NCBI RefSeq assembly: GCF_010686705.1
Contig: NZ_JAAGWY010000001.1
Span: 124,001-188,000, forward strand
DNA length: 64,000 nucleotides
Source: Leifsonia tongyongensis
GTDB taxonomy: Bacteria > Actinomycetota > Actinomycetes > Actinomycetales > Microbacteriaceae
Direction: 5' to 3'
Shown here: in pieces, positions 9,140 through 17,166 of the stretch
How the letters are laid out: each line of letters begins with the position of its first letter
Position numbering within the stretch: the first letter of the stretch is position 1
Notes under the pieces: model-generated
What the model was told of the DNA's origin: nothing
Databases searched by the model: none
Seen by the model: the letters and a program-made list of their open reading frames with translations, nothing else
Translations under genes and position numbers: made by a program

Positions 9140-9183
9140 TTATTATGATTACTAGACAGACCTAACGATCATTTGCAATCATT
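9140..9183 (+). promoter_or_regulatory. Candidate promoter/operator of the aga-like operon
   Basis: This AT-rich island stands out in the 143-bp divergent gap. TTATTA at 9140-9145 and TAACGA at 9163-9168 are 17 bp apart and could be -35/-10 elements. A 10-bp-periodic direct repeat, ATCATT-TGCA-ATCATT, spans 9168-9183 and overlaps the likely start of transcription. Direct repeats spaced by one helical turn are typical of DeoR-family operators, and the operon encodes a DeoR-type regulator. The assignment is inference. Confidence 0.4.
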
Positions 9184-9216
9184 GAAACACCAGCACCATC
9201 GGAAAGGGGCCGACGC

Positions 9217-10134
9217 ATGACGGAAGCAACCCATCACGTCGATCCGCATCCGCCAGGCGCACACATGGAGGCGGAGCTGAGCTCCCAGCCCGACACCTGG
9301 GCCCGCGCCGCCGACCTCCGCACCGAGCAGTCCCTCCTGCCCGCGCGCGGCGAACGGGTCGCCGTCATCGGCTGCGGAACCTCCTGGTTCATGGCGCAGT
9401 CGTACGCCGCCCTGCGCGAATCGGCTGGGCACGGCGTCACGGATGCGTTCGCCGCCTCCGAGGCTTTCGTCGATCGCGGCTACGACGCCGTCGTAGCCAT
9501 CACCCGCTCCGGCGCCACCACCGAGGTCCTCGAACTCGTCGACGGCGTCCGTGGCACCACCCGGGCCATCGGGCTGGTGGGCGACCCGCGAACTCCCCTC
9601 GTCGACCTCGTCGACGACGTGATCACCCTCCCCTTCGCCGACGAAGTCTCGGTGGTCCAGACCCGCTTCGCCACGACCGCCCTCGCCCTGCTGCGCGCAT
9701 CCCTCGGCGAGAACCTCGACGCCGCGATCGTCGACGCCGCCTATGCGGTCTCGGCCGAGCTCGACGAACTCCTCCTCATCGCCGACCAGTATTCGTTCCT
9801 CGGAACGGGCTGGACCGTGGGCATCGCACACGAGGCGGCCCTCAAGCTGCGGGAGGCCAGCCAGTCGTGGACGGAGTCGTACCCGGCGAAGGAGTACCGC
9901 CACGGCCCGATCGCGATCGCTGCTCCCGGCCGTGTCGCCTGGGTGTTCGGGACACCACCCGTTGGCCTGTACGACGAGATCGCGGCGACGGGCGCCCACT
10001 TCGAGCACCGCGCCATCGACGGCATGGCCGACCTGATCCGCGCCCAGCGCGTCGCCCTCGAACGGGGTCGCGCCTTCGGCCTCGATCCCGACACCCCTCG
10101 CAACCTGACGCGCTCCGTCATACTCGACTCGTGA
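9217..10134 (+). CDS. SIS-domain amino-sugar isomerase/deaminase, AgaS-like
   Basis: A 305-residue protein with two SIS (sugar isomerase) domains. The first contains CGTSWFMAQSYAALRE and the phosphosugar-binding AITRSGATTEVLELV; the second has GTGWTVGIAHEAALKLREAS and the ESYPAKEYRHGP segment typical of GlmS/AgaS-type isomerases. It has no glutaminase domain, so it is not GlmS. The five genes behind it (ROK kinase, PfkB kinase, class II aldolase, DeoR, NagA-type deacetylase) favour deamination/isomerisation of galactosamine 6-phosphate to tagatose 6-phosphate. Glucosamine 6-phosphate or another phosphosugar is possible. The ATG follows GGAAAGGGGCC. The stop overlaps the next start (GTGA). Confidence 0.8.
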   Translation: MTEATHHVDPHPPGAHMEAELSSQPDTWARAADLRTEQSLLPARGERVAVIGCGTSWFMAQSYAALRESAGHGVTDAFAASEAFVDRGYDAVVAITRSGATTEVLELVDGVRGTTRAIGLVGDPRTPLVDLVDDVITLPFADEVSVVQTRFATTALALLRASLGENLDAAIVDAAYAVSAELDELLLIADQYSFLGTGWTVGIAHEAALKLREASQSWTESYPAKEYRHGPIAIAAPGRVAWVFGTPPVGLYDEIAATGAHFEHRAIDGMADLIRAQRVALERGRAFGLDPDTPRNLTRSVILDS

Positions 10135-11129
10135 ACGATCCGTCATCCCCCGCCCCGCTCCGGATCAGCGGCCCCCTCGCGCCCGGCAGCGCAGTGCTCG
10201 GGCCGGGCAGCGCTGTTCTCGCGTTCGACGTCGGCGGCACCGACATGAAGGCCGCGCTCGTCGACGGCTCCGGCACGATCTCCGCGCTGGAGCGCATCCG
10301 GACGCCCCACGACGGCGAACGGACCGCCGATGCCGTCCTCGCGGCCGTCGCCGGGACGGCCGAACGCTTCGCCCTGGAGCACCCCGAGGTCGTTCCAGTG
10401 GCAGCGGGTCTCCTCGTCCCCGGCCATGTCGACGACGAGAGCGGCGTCGGAATCCTGTCCGAGAATCTCCATTGGCGGAATGTGCCTTTCCGCGACCGCC
10501 TCGAATCGCTGATCGACCTTCCCGTGGTCTTCAGCCACGACGTCCGCGGTGCGGGTGAGGCGGAGTACCGCCTGGGCGCCGCAGCAGGATTCTCCGATGT
10601 CGTCGTCATGGCGATCGGCACCGGCGTCGCGGGGGCGATCTTCATCGGCGGCACGCTCTACACCGGCGGCGGAATGGCCGGCGAGATGGGGCATTCCCGG
10701 GTCGCCGACGGTCCGGCGTGCGCCTGCGGTGGGATCGGGTGCCTCGAAGCCGTCGCCTCCGCCTCGGCGATCGCGCGCCGGTACAACGCCCGCACCGGGG
10801 CTTCCGTCGCCGGCGCGAAGGAGGTGCTGTCGCGTGCCCAGGCGGGCGATCCGGATGCAGTATGGGTGTGGGAGACCGCGCTCGACGCCCTCGCGCTCGA
10901 CCTCTCGCACACCGTCGCACTGCTCGCTCCGGAGGCGATCGTGATCGCCGGGGGCCTGTCGCAGGCGGGGCCGGCACTGTTCGAGCCGCTCGCGCGCCGG
11001 CTGGACGACATCCTGACCTTTCACCGGCGCCCGCAGCTTCTCCGGGCCACCATCGGCGAGGACGCAGGTGTCATCGGCGCCGCGCTACGTGCCCGCGACC
11101 TCATCGCCTCCAGGGAGCTGACCACATGA
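10131..11129 (+). CDS. ROK-family sugar kinase, candidate N-acetylhexosamine kinase
   Basis: A 332-residue ROK kinase. The ATP phosphate loop AFDVGGTDMKAAL, the catalytic region FSHDVRGAGEAEYRLG, the GHSRV histidine and the zinc motif CACGGIGCLE are all present, and there is no N-terminal DNA-binding domain, so this is an enzyme rather than a repressor. ROK kinases commonly phosphorylate N-acetylglucosamine, N-acetylmannosamine, glucose or, in aga clusters, N-acetylgalactosamine. The operon context fits GalNAc. The GTG at 10131 overlaps the upstream stop and the gene ends in an ATGA overlap with the PfkB gene. The N terminus has an extra segment in which PGSAVL is duplicated before the catalytic domain. 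Confidence 0.85.
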   Translation: MNDPSSPAPLRISGPLAPGSAVLGPGSAVLAFDVGGTDMKAALVDGSGTISALERIRTPHDGERTADAVLAAVAGTAERFALEHPEVVPVAAGLLVPGHVDDESGVGILSENLHWRNVPFRDRLESLIDLPVVFSHDVRGAGEAEYRLGAAAGFSDVVVMAIGTGVAGAIFIGGTLYTGGGMAGEMGHSRVADGPACACGGIGCLEAVASASAIARRYNARTGASVAGAKEVLSRAQAGDPDAVWVWETALDALALDLSHTVALLAPEAIVIAGGLSQAGPALFEPLARRLDDILTFHRRPQLLRATIGEDAGVIGAALRARDLIASRELTT

Positions 11130-12049
11130 TCCTCACCGTCACCCCGAACCCGGCACTCGACGTCACCTACCGGGTCTCCGAGCTCGAGGTCGGAGAGAGC
11201 CACCGCGTCGACGCCCCCGTGACGCGCGCCGGCGGCAAAGGCGTCAACGTCGCGCGGGTCGTGACCCAGACCGGCGGCCACGCCCTGGTCCTCGCCACCG
11301 CGGGAGGCGCGACGGGTTCCCGCTTCGCGGCCGACCTCCTCGCGAGCGGACTCCCCCACGAACTCGTCCCTGTGGCGGCCGAGACGCGCACGAGCATCGC
11401 GATCGTCGACGAGGCGGATGCGAGCACGACGATGCTGAACGAGGCGGGCCGCCCCCTCACCGTGGAGGAGTGGGAGCATCTCGGCGAAGCGGCTGACCGG
11501 CTGAGCATCCCGGCCCAGTGCCTGGTCGCCTCCGGCAGTCTGCCGACTGACGCGCCGGAGGGCTTCTACGCTTCGCTGGTTGCGGTCGCCCGCGATCGCG
11601 GCATCCCGAGCATCATCGACACGAGCGGTCCCGGTCTCGTCCTCGCTGCCAGGGCCGGCGCGCACGTCCTGAAGCCGAACCGGCGCGAGCTCGCCGAGAC
11701 CACCGGCGAGAGCGACCCACTCGACGGCGCAGCCCAGCTCATCGGTCTGGGCGCAGGTCTGGTCTTCGTCTCCCTCGGCGAGAAGGGGATGCTCGCCCTC
11801 AGCGCCTCCGACCCGTCGCGCCCGCTCCGCGCCCGGCTCGACTCCCCTCTCCGTGGCAACGCGACAGGAGCGGGTGACGCTGCCGTCGCCGCCATCGCGA
11901 GTTGCCTGGTCGAGGGCGAACGCGATCCTGCCGCCATGCTGTCCCGCGCTGTCGCCTGGTCGGCTGCGGCCGTCCTCGCTCCACTTGCCGGCGAACTCGC
12001 CCCCGGTTTCGCCGAACTCGAGCGCAGGCTCGTCCTCTCGCCCGCTTGA
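11126..12049 (+). CDS. PfkB kinase, tagatose-6-P / fructose-1-P kinase type
   Basis: A 307-residue ribokinase-superfamily enzyme of the LacC/FruK group. Evidence: the N terminus MILTVTPNPALDVTY, the first PfkB signature around RAGGKGVNVARV, the KPNRRELAE segment, and the second signature GNATGAGDAAVAA with the catalytic aspartate. Members phosphorylate tagatose 6-phosphate or fructose 1-phosphate to the bisphosphate. Placement directly before a class II aldolase and after the SIS enzyme supports tagatose 6-phosphate as substrate. The ATGA overlap with the ROK gene indicates translational coupling. Assignment between tagatose-6-P and fructose-1-P cannot be made from motifs alone. Confidence 0.85.
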   Translation: MILTVTPNPALDVTYRVSELEVGESHRVDAPVTRAGGKGVNVARVVTQTGGHALVLATAGGATGSRFAADLLASGLPHELVPVAAETRTSIAIVDEADASTTMLNEAGRPLTVEEWEHLGEAADRLSIPAQCLVASGSLPTDAPEGFYASLVAVARDRGIPSIIDTSGPGLVLAARAGAHVLKPNRRELAETTGESDPLDGAAQLIGLGAGLVFVSLGEKGMLALSASDPSRPLRARLDSPLRGNATGAGDAAVAAIASCLVEGERDPAAMLSRAVAWSAAAVLAPLAGELAPGFAELERRLVLSPA

Positions 12050-12071
12050 CCCGTCACCTTCCAGGAGTCCC

Positions 12072-12941
12072 ATGCCTCTCGTCCCCACCAAAGAGCTCGT
12101 CCTCGCCGCAGCGGCCAGGCGCACGGGCATCGGCGCGTTCAACGTCATCCACCTCGAGACGGCCGAAGCGCTGGTGAGCGCTGCAGAACAGGCGAACGCC
12201 CCGGTTATTCTCCAGATCTCTCAGAACTGCGTGACGTATCACGGCGGCCTCGAACCGATCGCACGGGCTGCGCTGGCCGCGGCGCACGGGTCGTCCGCCC
12301 ACGTCGCCGTCCACCTCGACCACGCTGAGGATGAGAACCTGGCCCGCCTGGCTGTCGACCTCGGTTTCGGGTCCGTCATGTTCGACGGCTCGGCGCTCGA
12401 CTACGAGTCGAACGTCGCCGCCACGGTGCGCGTGGTCGAGTACGCGCACGTGAACGACGCTTTCGTCGAAGCCGAGCTGGGCGCCATCGGCGGCAAGGAC
12501 GGCGCGCACGCTCCCGGGGTGCGCACCGACCCGTTCGAGGCCCGCCGCTTCGTCGACGAGACCGGCGTCGACGCTCTCGCCGTCGCCGTCGGATCGTCGC
12601 ACGCGATGACCGCGCGGACCGCCTCGATCGATCTCGATCTCGTCTCACGCATCCATGCGAGCGTGCAGGTCCCTCTCGTCTTGCACGGGTCCTCCGGCGT
12701 CGCGGATGAGACGATCCTCCAGGCGATCCGCGCCGGCATGACCAAGATCAACGTCTCCACGCACCTCAACGGCTTCTTCACCAGCGCGGTGCGCGCGTAC
12801 CTGGCCGCGCATCCCGACGTCGTCGACTCGCGCAGGTACATCGGTGCGGGGCGCGACGCGCTCGCCGCCGAGGCGGCGCGCCTCATCACCGTCTTCTCGT
12901 CCGGCCCGCACGCCGGAACGCTCCAGGGAGCCACAGCGTGA
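12072..12941 (+). CDS. Class II ketose-bisphosphate aldolase, KbaY/GatY-like
   Basis: A 289-residue zinc aldolase that splits tagatose 1,6- or fructose 1,6-bisphosphate into dihydroxyacetone phosphate and glyceraldehyde 3-phosphate. The zinc-binding VAVHLDHAED motif, the FVEAELGAIGGKDG segment, the AVAVGSSHAM zinc loop, the LVLHGSSGV motif and KINVSTHLN are present. Length and the short form of the protein are closer to the KbaY/GatY group than to the long glycolytic class II enzymes. A clear CAGGAG ribosome site precedes the ATG. It would finish the route from the preceding kinase to triose phosphates. The stop overlaps the regulator start by GTGA. Confidence 0.88.
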   Translation: MPLVPTKELVLAAAARRTGIGAFNVIHLETAEALVSAAEQANAPVILQISQNCVTYHGGLEPIARAALAAAHGSSAHVAVHLDHAEDENLARLAVDLGFGSVMFDGSALDYESNVAATVRVVEYAHVNDAFVEAELGAIGGKDGAHAPGVRTDPFEARRFVDETGVDALAVAVGSSHAMTARTASIDLDLVSRIHASVQVPLVLHGSSGVADETILQAIRAGMTKINVSTHLNGFFTSAVRAYLAAHPDVVDSRRYIGAGRDALAAEAARLITVFSSGPHAGTLQGATA

Positions 12942-13723
12942 ACCGGGCCGACCGTCTGAATGCCGTGCTCGACCTTCTCGCCGAGACCGGGCAGGTCGAA
13001 GTGGACGACATCATCACGAAACTCGATGTCTCTGCCGCGACCGCGCGACGCGACCTGGACACCCTCGCCAGCCAGCAGCTCCTCACCCGCACGCGCGGCG
13101 GTGCGATCGGCCAGTCGGTGGCCTACGACCTCCCCCTCCGGTACAAGCGCGAGCAGCACGCCCCGGAGAAGCTGCGGATCGCGCAGGCTGCGAGCGCTCT
13201 CGTGGCCCGCGGCGCGGTGGTCGGCCTCTGCGGCGGAACGACGAGCACGGCTGTCGCGAGCGTGCTCGGGTCTCGCGCCGACCTCATGGAGCCGTCCCCG
13301 CACCCGAACCTGACCGTCGTCACCAACGCGATCAACATCGCGGCCCAGCTGGTGATGCGGCCCCAGATCAAGACGGTCGTCACCGGGGGTGTCATCCATT
13401 CGCGGTCGTATGAGCTCGTCGGGCCGTACAGCGACGTCGTGCTCGAGAAGATCACGATGGACATCGCGTTCATCGGCGTGAACGGTATCGACCCCGTCGT
13501 GGGGCCGACCGTGCACGACGAGGGAGAGGCCAGTGTGAATTCGCTGATGGCGCGACGGGCGACGCGCGCCGTGATCGTCGCGGACTCCAGCAAGATCGGG
13601 CGCACGGCGTTCGCGACCTTGGGCGGGCGCCGGCTGCTGAACACGCTCATCACCGACAGCGGGATCACCGACGAACAGTTGGACGCGTTCGCCGAGCACG
13701 GCTTCGACGTGATCGTCGCATGA
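12938..13723 (+). CDS. DeoR-family transcriptional repressor
   Basis: A 261-residue regulator with the DeoR N-terminal winged helix (residues about 3-58, including VEVDDIITKLDVSAATARRD and the basic wing TRTRGGA) and a C-terminal DeoR sensor domain with the phosphosugar-binding VGLCGGTTSTAVA and TVVTNAINIA segments. DeoR proteins of this kind bind phosphorylated sugar intermediates and repress their own operon. It is coupled by a GTGA overlap to the aldolase and by an ATGATG junction to the deacetylase, so it is an internal gene of the operon and probably autoregulates it. An AgaR-like role is inferred from context. Confidence 0.85.
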   Translation: MNRADRLNAVLDLLAETGQVEVDDIITKLDVSAATARRDLDTLASQQLLTRTRGGAIGQSVAYDLPLRYKREQHAPEKLRIAQAASALVARGAVVGLCGGTTSTAVASVLGSRADLMEPSPHPNLTVVTNAINIAAQLVMRPQIKTVVTGGVIHSRSYELVGPYSDVVLEKITMDIAFIGVNGIDPVVGPTVHDEGEASVNSLMARRATRAVIVADSSKIGRTAFATLGGRRLLNTLITDSGITDEQLDAFAEHGFDVIVA

Positions 13724-14937
13724 TGGACGACCGTTCGACGCTGATCCATTCGGCGCGCCTTGTCACCGACGGAGCCGTGGTCGAGGAGGGCTGGGTGCTT
13801 TTCGGCGGTTCGTCGATCGCGGCAACGGGCTTCGGTGACTCCTGGCGTGCGGTCGTGGCGGATGCGCATCCGGGGTCGATCGCCGTGGTCGATGCCGCCG
13901 GCGGGTGGCTCACCCCGGGATTCGTCGACATCCACGGCCACGGCGGCGGCGGCGCATCCTTCGATGACGGACCCGACGCGATCCGCACAGCGCTGGCGCT
14001 GCACAGCGCCCACGGGACAACGCGCTTCGTACTCTCGCTGGTCACCGCATCCATCGCGACGCTCGAGAGCGAACTCGCCGCTGTCGCCGCGCTCGCCCGA
14101 ACCGACCCGCGGGTCATCGGCAGCCACCTGGAGGGCCCCTTCCTCGACCCGGGCCACAAGGGCGCACACGATCCGGCGCTGCTGGTGAATGCCGGGCGCG
14201 ATGCTGTCGATCGGCTCCTGGCCGCTGCGGGCGGGTCACTCAAACAGATCACGCTCGCGCCGGAGCGCGAAGGCGGCATGGATGCGGTGCGCCGGTTCAC
14301 CGAGGCCGGCGTCGCGGTCGCCGTCGGCCACACCGGGGCGGACTACGCGCAGACGCTGGCCGCATTCGACGCAGGGGCGAGCATCCTGACGCATGCCTTC
14401 AACGGCATGGACGGCATCCATCATCGCGCGCCCGGCCCTGTCGCCGCGGCAACGCGCACGCCGGGCGTCACCATCGAGCTCATCAATGACGGCATCCACG
14501 TGCATCCAGAGGTCGTGCGGCTCACTTTCGCCGGCGCCCCGGGCCGGGTCGCCCTGATCTCCGACGCCATGGCGGCAGCCGGCTCGACCGACGGCGACTA
14601 CCTGCTCGGGGGGCTGGCCGTGACGGTGCGTGACGGCGTCGCACGGCTCACCGTCGGGGATTCGATCGCCGGCTCGACCCTGACCCTCGACGACGCATTG
14701 CGACGCGCGGTCGTCGAGGTGGGCATCGATGTGGGTACGGCGGTCCGTGCGCTGACGGAGACGCCGGCACGTGCCATCGGCCGCGGGAACGACCTCGGCC
14801 GGCTCGCTCCGGGTTACGCGGCAGATGCCGTGCTGCTGGACGACACCTTCGCCGTGCTCGCGGTGTGGTCCGACGGGCGCGTCATCCGCCCGACCGCCAG
14901 CACGAGCGCGAACGACACGACCAGGATGCCCACGTAG
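13720..14937 (+). CDS. NagA/AgaA-type N-acetylhexosamine-6-phosphate deacetylase
   Basis: A 405-residue amidohydrolase that deacetylates GlcNAc-6-P or GalNAc-6-P. It shows the DIHGHGGGG metal motif, SHLEGPFLDPGHKGAHD, the AVGHTGADY histidine, THAFNGMDGIHHRAPGP, a DGIHVHP histidine and the catalytic aspartate in LISDAMAAAG. It is the second NagA-type protein of the window (the other is at 21684-22844), and its place in the SIS/tagatose-type operon suggests the galacto substrate. Oddity: the reading frame runs 124 bp into the 3' end of the opposite-strand MFS gene, giving a C-terminal extension rich in S and T after WSDGRVI, where the family normally ends. Confidence 0.88.
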   Translation: MMDDRSTLIHSARLVTDGAVVEEGWVLFGGSSIAATGFGDSWRAVVADAHPGSIAVVDAAGGWLTPGFVDIHGHGGGGASFDDGPDAIRTALALHSAHGTTRFVLSLVTASIATLESELAAVAALARTDPRVIGSHLEGPFLDPGHKGAHDPALLVNAGRDAVDRLLAAAGGSLKQITLAPEREGGMDAVRRFTEAGVAVAVGHTGADYAQTLAAFDAGASILTHAFNGMDGIHHRAPGPVAAATRTPGVTIELINDGIHVHPEVVRLTFAGAPGRVALISDAMAAAGSTDGDYLLGGLAVTVRDGVARLTVGDSIAGSTLTLDDALRRAVVEVGIDVGTAVRALTETPARAIGRGNDLGRLAPGYAADAVLLDDTFAVLAVWSDGRVIRPTASTSANDTTRMPT

Positions 14938-16076
14938 ACCAGCGGAAGCTCCGTCACACCGCCAAGGTCGAAGATCCACGCCCCGACGAGGGCGCCACCG
15001 CCGATACCGATGTTGAACGCCGTCGTGTAGAGAGCGCTTGCGGTGTCGCGGAAGCTGGGCGACGAGGTGTGGAGCAGCCGGGTCTGCAGAAGCGGCGGCA
15101 GCGTGCCGAAGGCCAGGCCCCAGAGCACGAACGCGCCGATCGCGACGATCGGCTGGCCCGCGAAGATCGAGAGCACCGTGACCGACAGTGCGGTGACGAT
15201 GATCGCCATGACGAGGCCCGCCTGCGGTCGTGGCCCGAGGACCGACCCGGCGAGCACAAGCCCGACGGCGCCGGCGATTCCGTAGGCGAACAGCAGAGCA
15301 CTGACGTTGCCGGCCGGGACCCCCATCACATCGGTCATGAACGGCACGACGAAGGTATAGAAGCTGTAGTGCCCGATCATGGTCACGGCAGCGATGGCGC
15401 ACACCATGACGACGGCCGGGATGGTCCGGTCGCGGGGCTTTCGCTCCGAGCCGCGCACGCGCTTGTGTGCGACGACCTCGTCGCGTTCCACCGCGGGCAG
15501 GAACTTCCACACCAGCAGGGCGCCGACGACCATGAGCCCGGCGAGGATGCCGAATGACAGCCGCCAGCCGAACGCGTGCCCGGCGAAGGTGCCGAGCGGC
15601 ACGCCGAAGACGAACGCCAGGGTGCCGCCCCCGAGCGTGATCGAGACGGCCCGGCCGATCTGGTCTTTGGGAACGAGGTGGCCGGCATAGGCGCCGACGA
15701 CGGCCCAGAACATCCCGTGCGCGATACCGCCGAGGATCCGGGATCCCACGACGAACCCGTAGTTCGGCGCGATCGCGGTCAGTGCGTTGCTGATCGCGAG
15801 CACCAGGAGGATGCCCACGATCATGCCGTGCCGAGGCAGCTTGCGGGTGAGGGCGCTGAGCGGGGTGCTCGTCGCGACGACCGTGAACGCGAAGACGGTG
15901 ACGAGAAGCCCGATCTGCGCCTCTGACACCCCGAGGGATGCGCTCATGTCGGGAAGCAGGCCGGTCGGCATCATCTCGCTTGTGACCGAGAGGAAGACGG
16001 CCCCGGCGAGCACGATGAGACCCACCCAGGGGAAGGCTGCGGAGGTTCTGGACGGTGTTTTTTCGGTGACAGACAT
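14814..16076 (-). CDS. MFS transporter, DHA1/AraJ-like
   Basis: A 420-residue major facilitator protein with 12 predicted membrane segments. Motifs typical of the AraJ/Cmx drug-H+ antiporter branch are present: FLSVTSEMMPTGLLPDMSASLGVSE in the first helix region, SRILGGIAHGMFWAVVGAYAGHLVP in the fourth, and GVPLGTFAGHAFGWRLSF for motif C. Substrates in this branch include drugs and sugars. Its 3' end overlaps that of the upstream deacetylase gene on the other strand by 124 bp, and the tail after GRMTRP is serine/threonine rich. Because it is the only transporter touching the aga-like operon, a role in sugar exchange is possible but not shown. Confidence 0.85.
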   Translation of the reverse strand: MSVTEKTPSRTSAAFPWVGLIVLAGAVFLSVTSEMMPTGLLPDMSASLGVSEAQIGLLVTVFAFTVVATSTPLSALTRKLPRHGMIVGILLVLAISNALTAIAPNYGFVVGSRILGGIAHGMFWAVVGAYAGHLVPKDQIGRAVSITLGGGTLAFVFGVPLGTFAGHAFGWRLSFGILAGLMVVGALLVWKFLPAVERDEVVAHKRVRGSERKPRDRTIPAVVMVCAIAAVTMIGHYSFYTFVVPFMTDVMGVPAGNVSALLFAYGIAGAVGLVLAGSVLGPRPQAGLVMAIIVTALSVTVLSIFAGQPIVAIGAFVLWGLAFGTLPPLLQTRLLHTSSPSFRDTASALYTTAFNIGIGGGALVGAWIFDLGGVTELPLVYVGILVVSFALVLAVGRMTRPSDHTASTAKVSSSSTASAA

Positions 16077-16200
16077 GACGTTACTGGCTCACGAATGGCG
16101 TTCCCCGCTCGATGCGGCGCTGCGTGTGCAGTTCGCCGGTGCGGGTCGACTGCGCGCCGATGTGCGCGCCCAGGGCCGGACGAGAATCGCCGACCGTCGT

Positions 16201-17166
16201 CTAGTTTAGCGGATGCGCCGACAGGAACGCATCGACGTCGCTCGCGGTCGGCGACGTGGCCGGGCCTCGCCGGCTCACCGCGAGGGCCGCGGAGGCGTTC
16301 GCACGGCGTGCGGCGGATGCGGGTGCCGAACCCTGCGCAAGGGCCGCGAGAAAGGCGCCGATGTGCGCATCCCCTGCCCCGTTCGTGTCGACAGCGGTCA
16401 CCTCGAACCCCCCGATGCGCTCGACGGATCCGTCGCCCACGGCGAGGAGACAGCCGGATTCCCCCAGCCGCACCACGGCGCCGCCCCGTCGAGAGGGGGC
16501 CGCCGCTGCGAGCATCCGGGCAGCGTCCGCCGGGTCGGCACTCTCGTGTGCCCTGCTAAGGCCGGCTGCCGCCAGCGCCTCGGCTTCGTTGCCGCTCCAC
16601 CAGTCGGCCCGTGCCCGCACCGCTGCGAGCGCATCCGGTTCGATCCGGTCGCCGAGTGGCCCCGGGTCGAACAGGACGACGCACGCCGGCGGAAGGGCGG
16701 CCAGCCACCCGGTGATGGCCGACCGGTTCGGCTCACGCAACAGACCGTAGCCGGAGACGTGGACGGCATCCGAAGCGGCGACGTCGATCGCGTCGAGCAT
16801 CGCGGGGGCGAGAAGCGCCTCGGCGCCGACGGCGGTGATGAAGGTGCGCTCCCCGTCCGCGGCCGTCAGCGCGACATCCCACCCGGTGTCCACAGCGTCG
16901 ACGGGCGGAAGCAGGACGTCGATTCCCTCGCGGGCGAGGGATGCCCGCACCAGCTCGCCGAACGGTCCCGAGCCGTGAGCGCCGCCGTACGCGCTCGCGA
17001 GGCCTTGACGCTGCGCCGCCGCCAGAACGTTGAAACTCCCGCCTGCCGCGAGGCCCGAGCTGGTCGCCACGACATCCCCTCCCGGCCCGGGAAGGGCGGG
17101 AATCGCAGCGAGAATGTCGACCACGACGTTCCCGACGCTGATGAGCCGCGAGAACATGCGGGTCAT
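16201..17166 (-). CDS. PfkB-family carbohydrate kinase, YegV-like context
   Basis: A 321-residue ribokinase-fold kinase. It begins with SVGNVVVDI (substrate strand), has the glycine pair AAGGSFNVLAAA, WWSGNEAEALAAAG in the middle and the catalytic second signature DTNGAGDAHIGAFLAAL. The substrate is probably a sugar or nucleoside but is unknown. The ATG at 17166 overlaps the stop of the ADP-ribosylglycohydrolase gene (ATGA), so it is the last gene of a four-gene coupled unit. E. coli yegV is a PfkB kinase in the same gene neighbourhood type (permease, ADP-ribosylglycohydrolase, kinase). Confidence 0.85.
   Translation of the reverse strand: MTRMFSRLISVGNVVVDILAAIPALPGPGGDVVATSSGLAAGGSFNVLAAAQRQGLASAYGGAHGSGPFGELVRASLAREGIDVLLPPVDAVDTGWDVALTAADGERTFITAVGAEALLAPAMLDAIDVAASDAVHVSGYGLLREPNRSAITGWLAALPPACVVLFDPGPLGDRIEPDALAAVRARADWWSGNEAEALAAAGLSRAHESADPADAARMLAAAAPSRRGGAVVRLGESGCLLAVGDGSVERIGGFEVTAVDTNGAGDAHIGAFLAALAQGSAPASAARRANASAALAVSRRGPATSPTASDVDAFLSAHPLN

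Noticed and set aside
9217-10134. SIS-domain gene as glmS
   Set aside because: It lacks the N-terminal glutamine amidotransferase domain and is in a catabolic operon.
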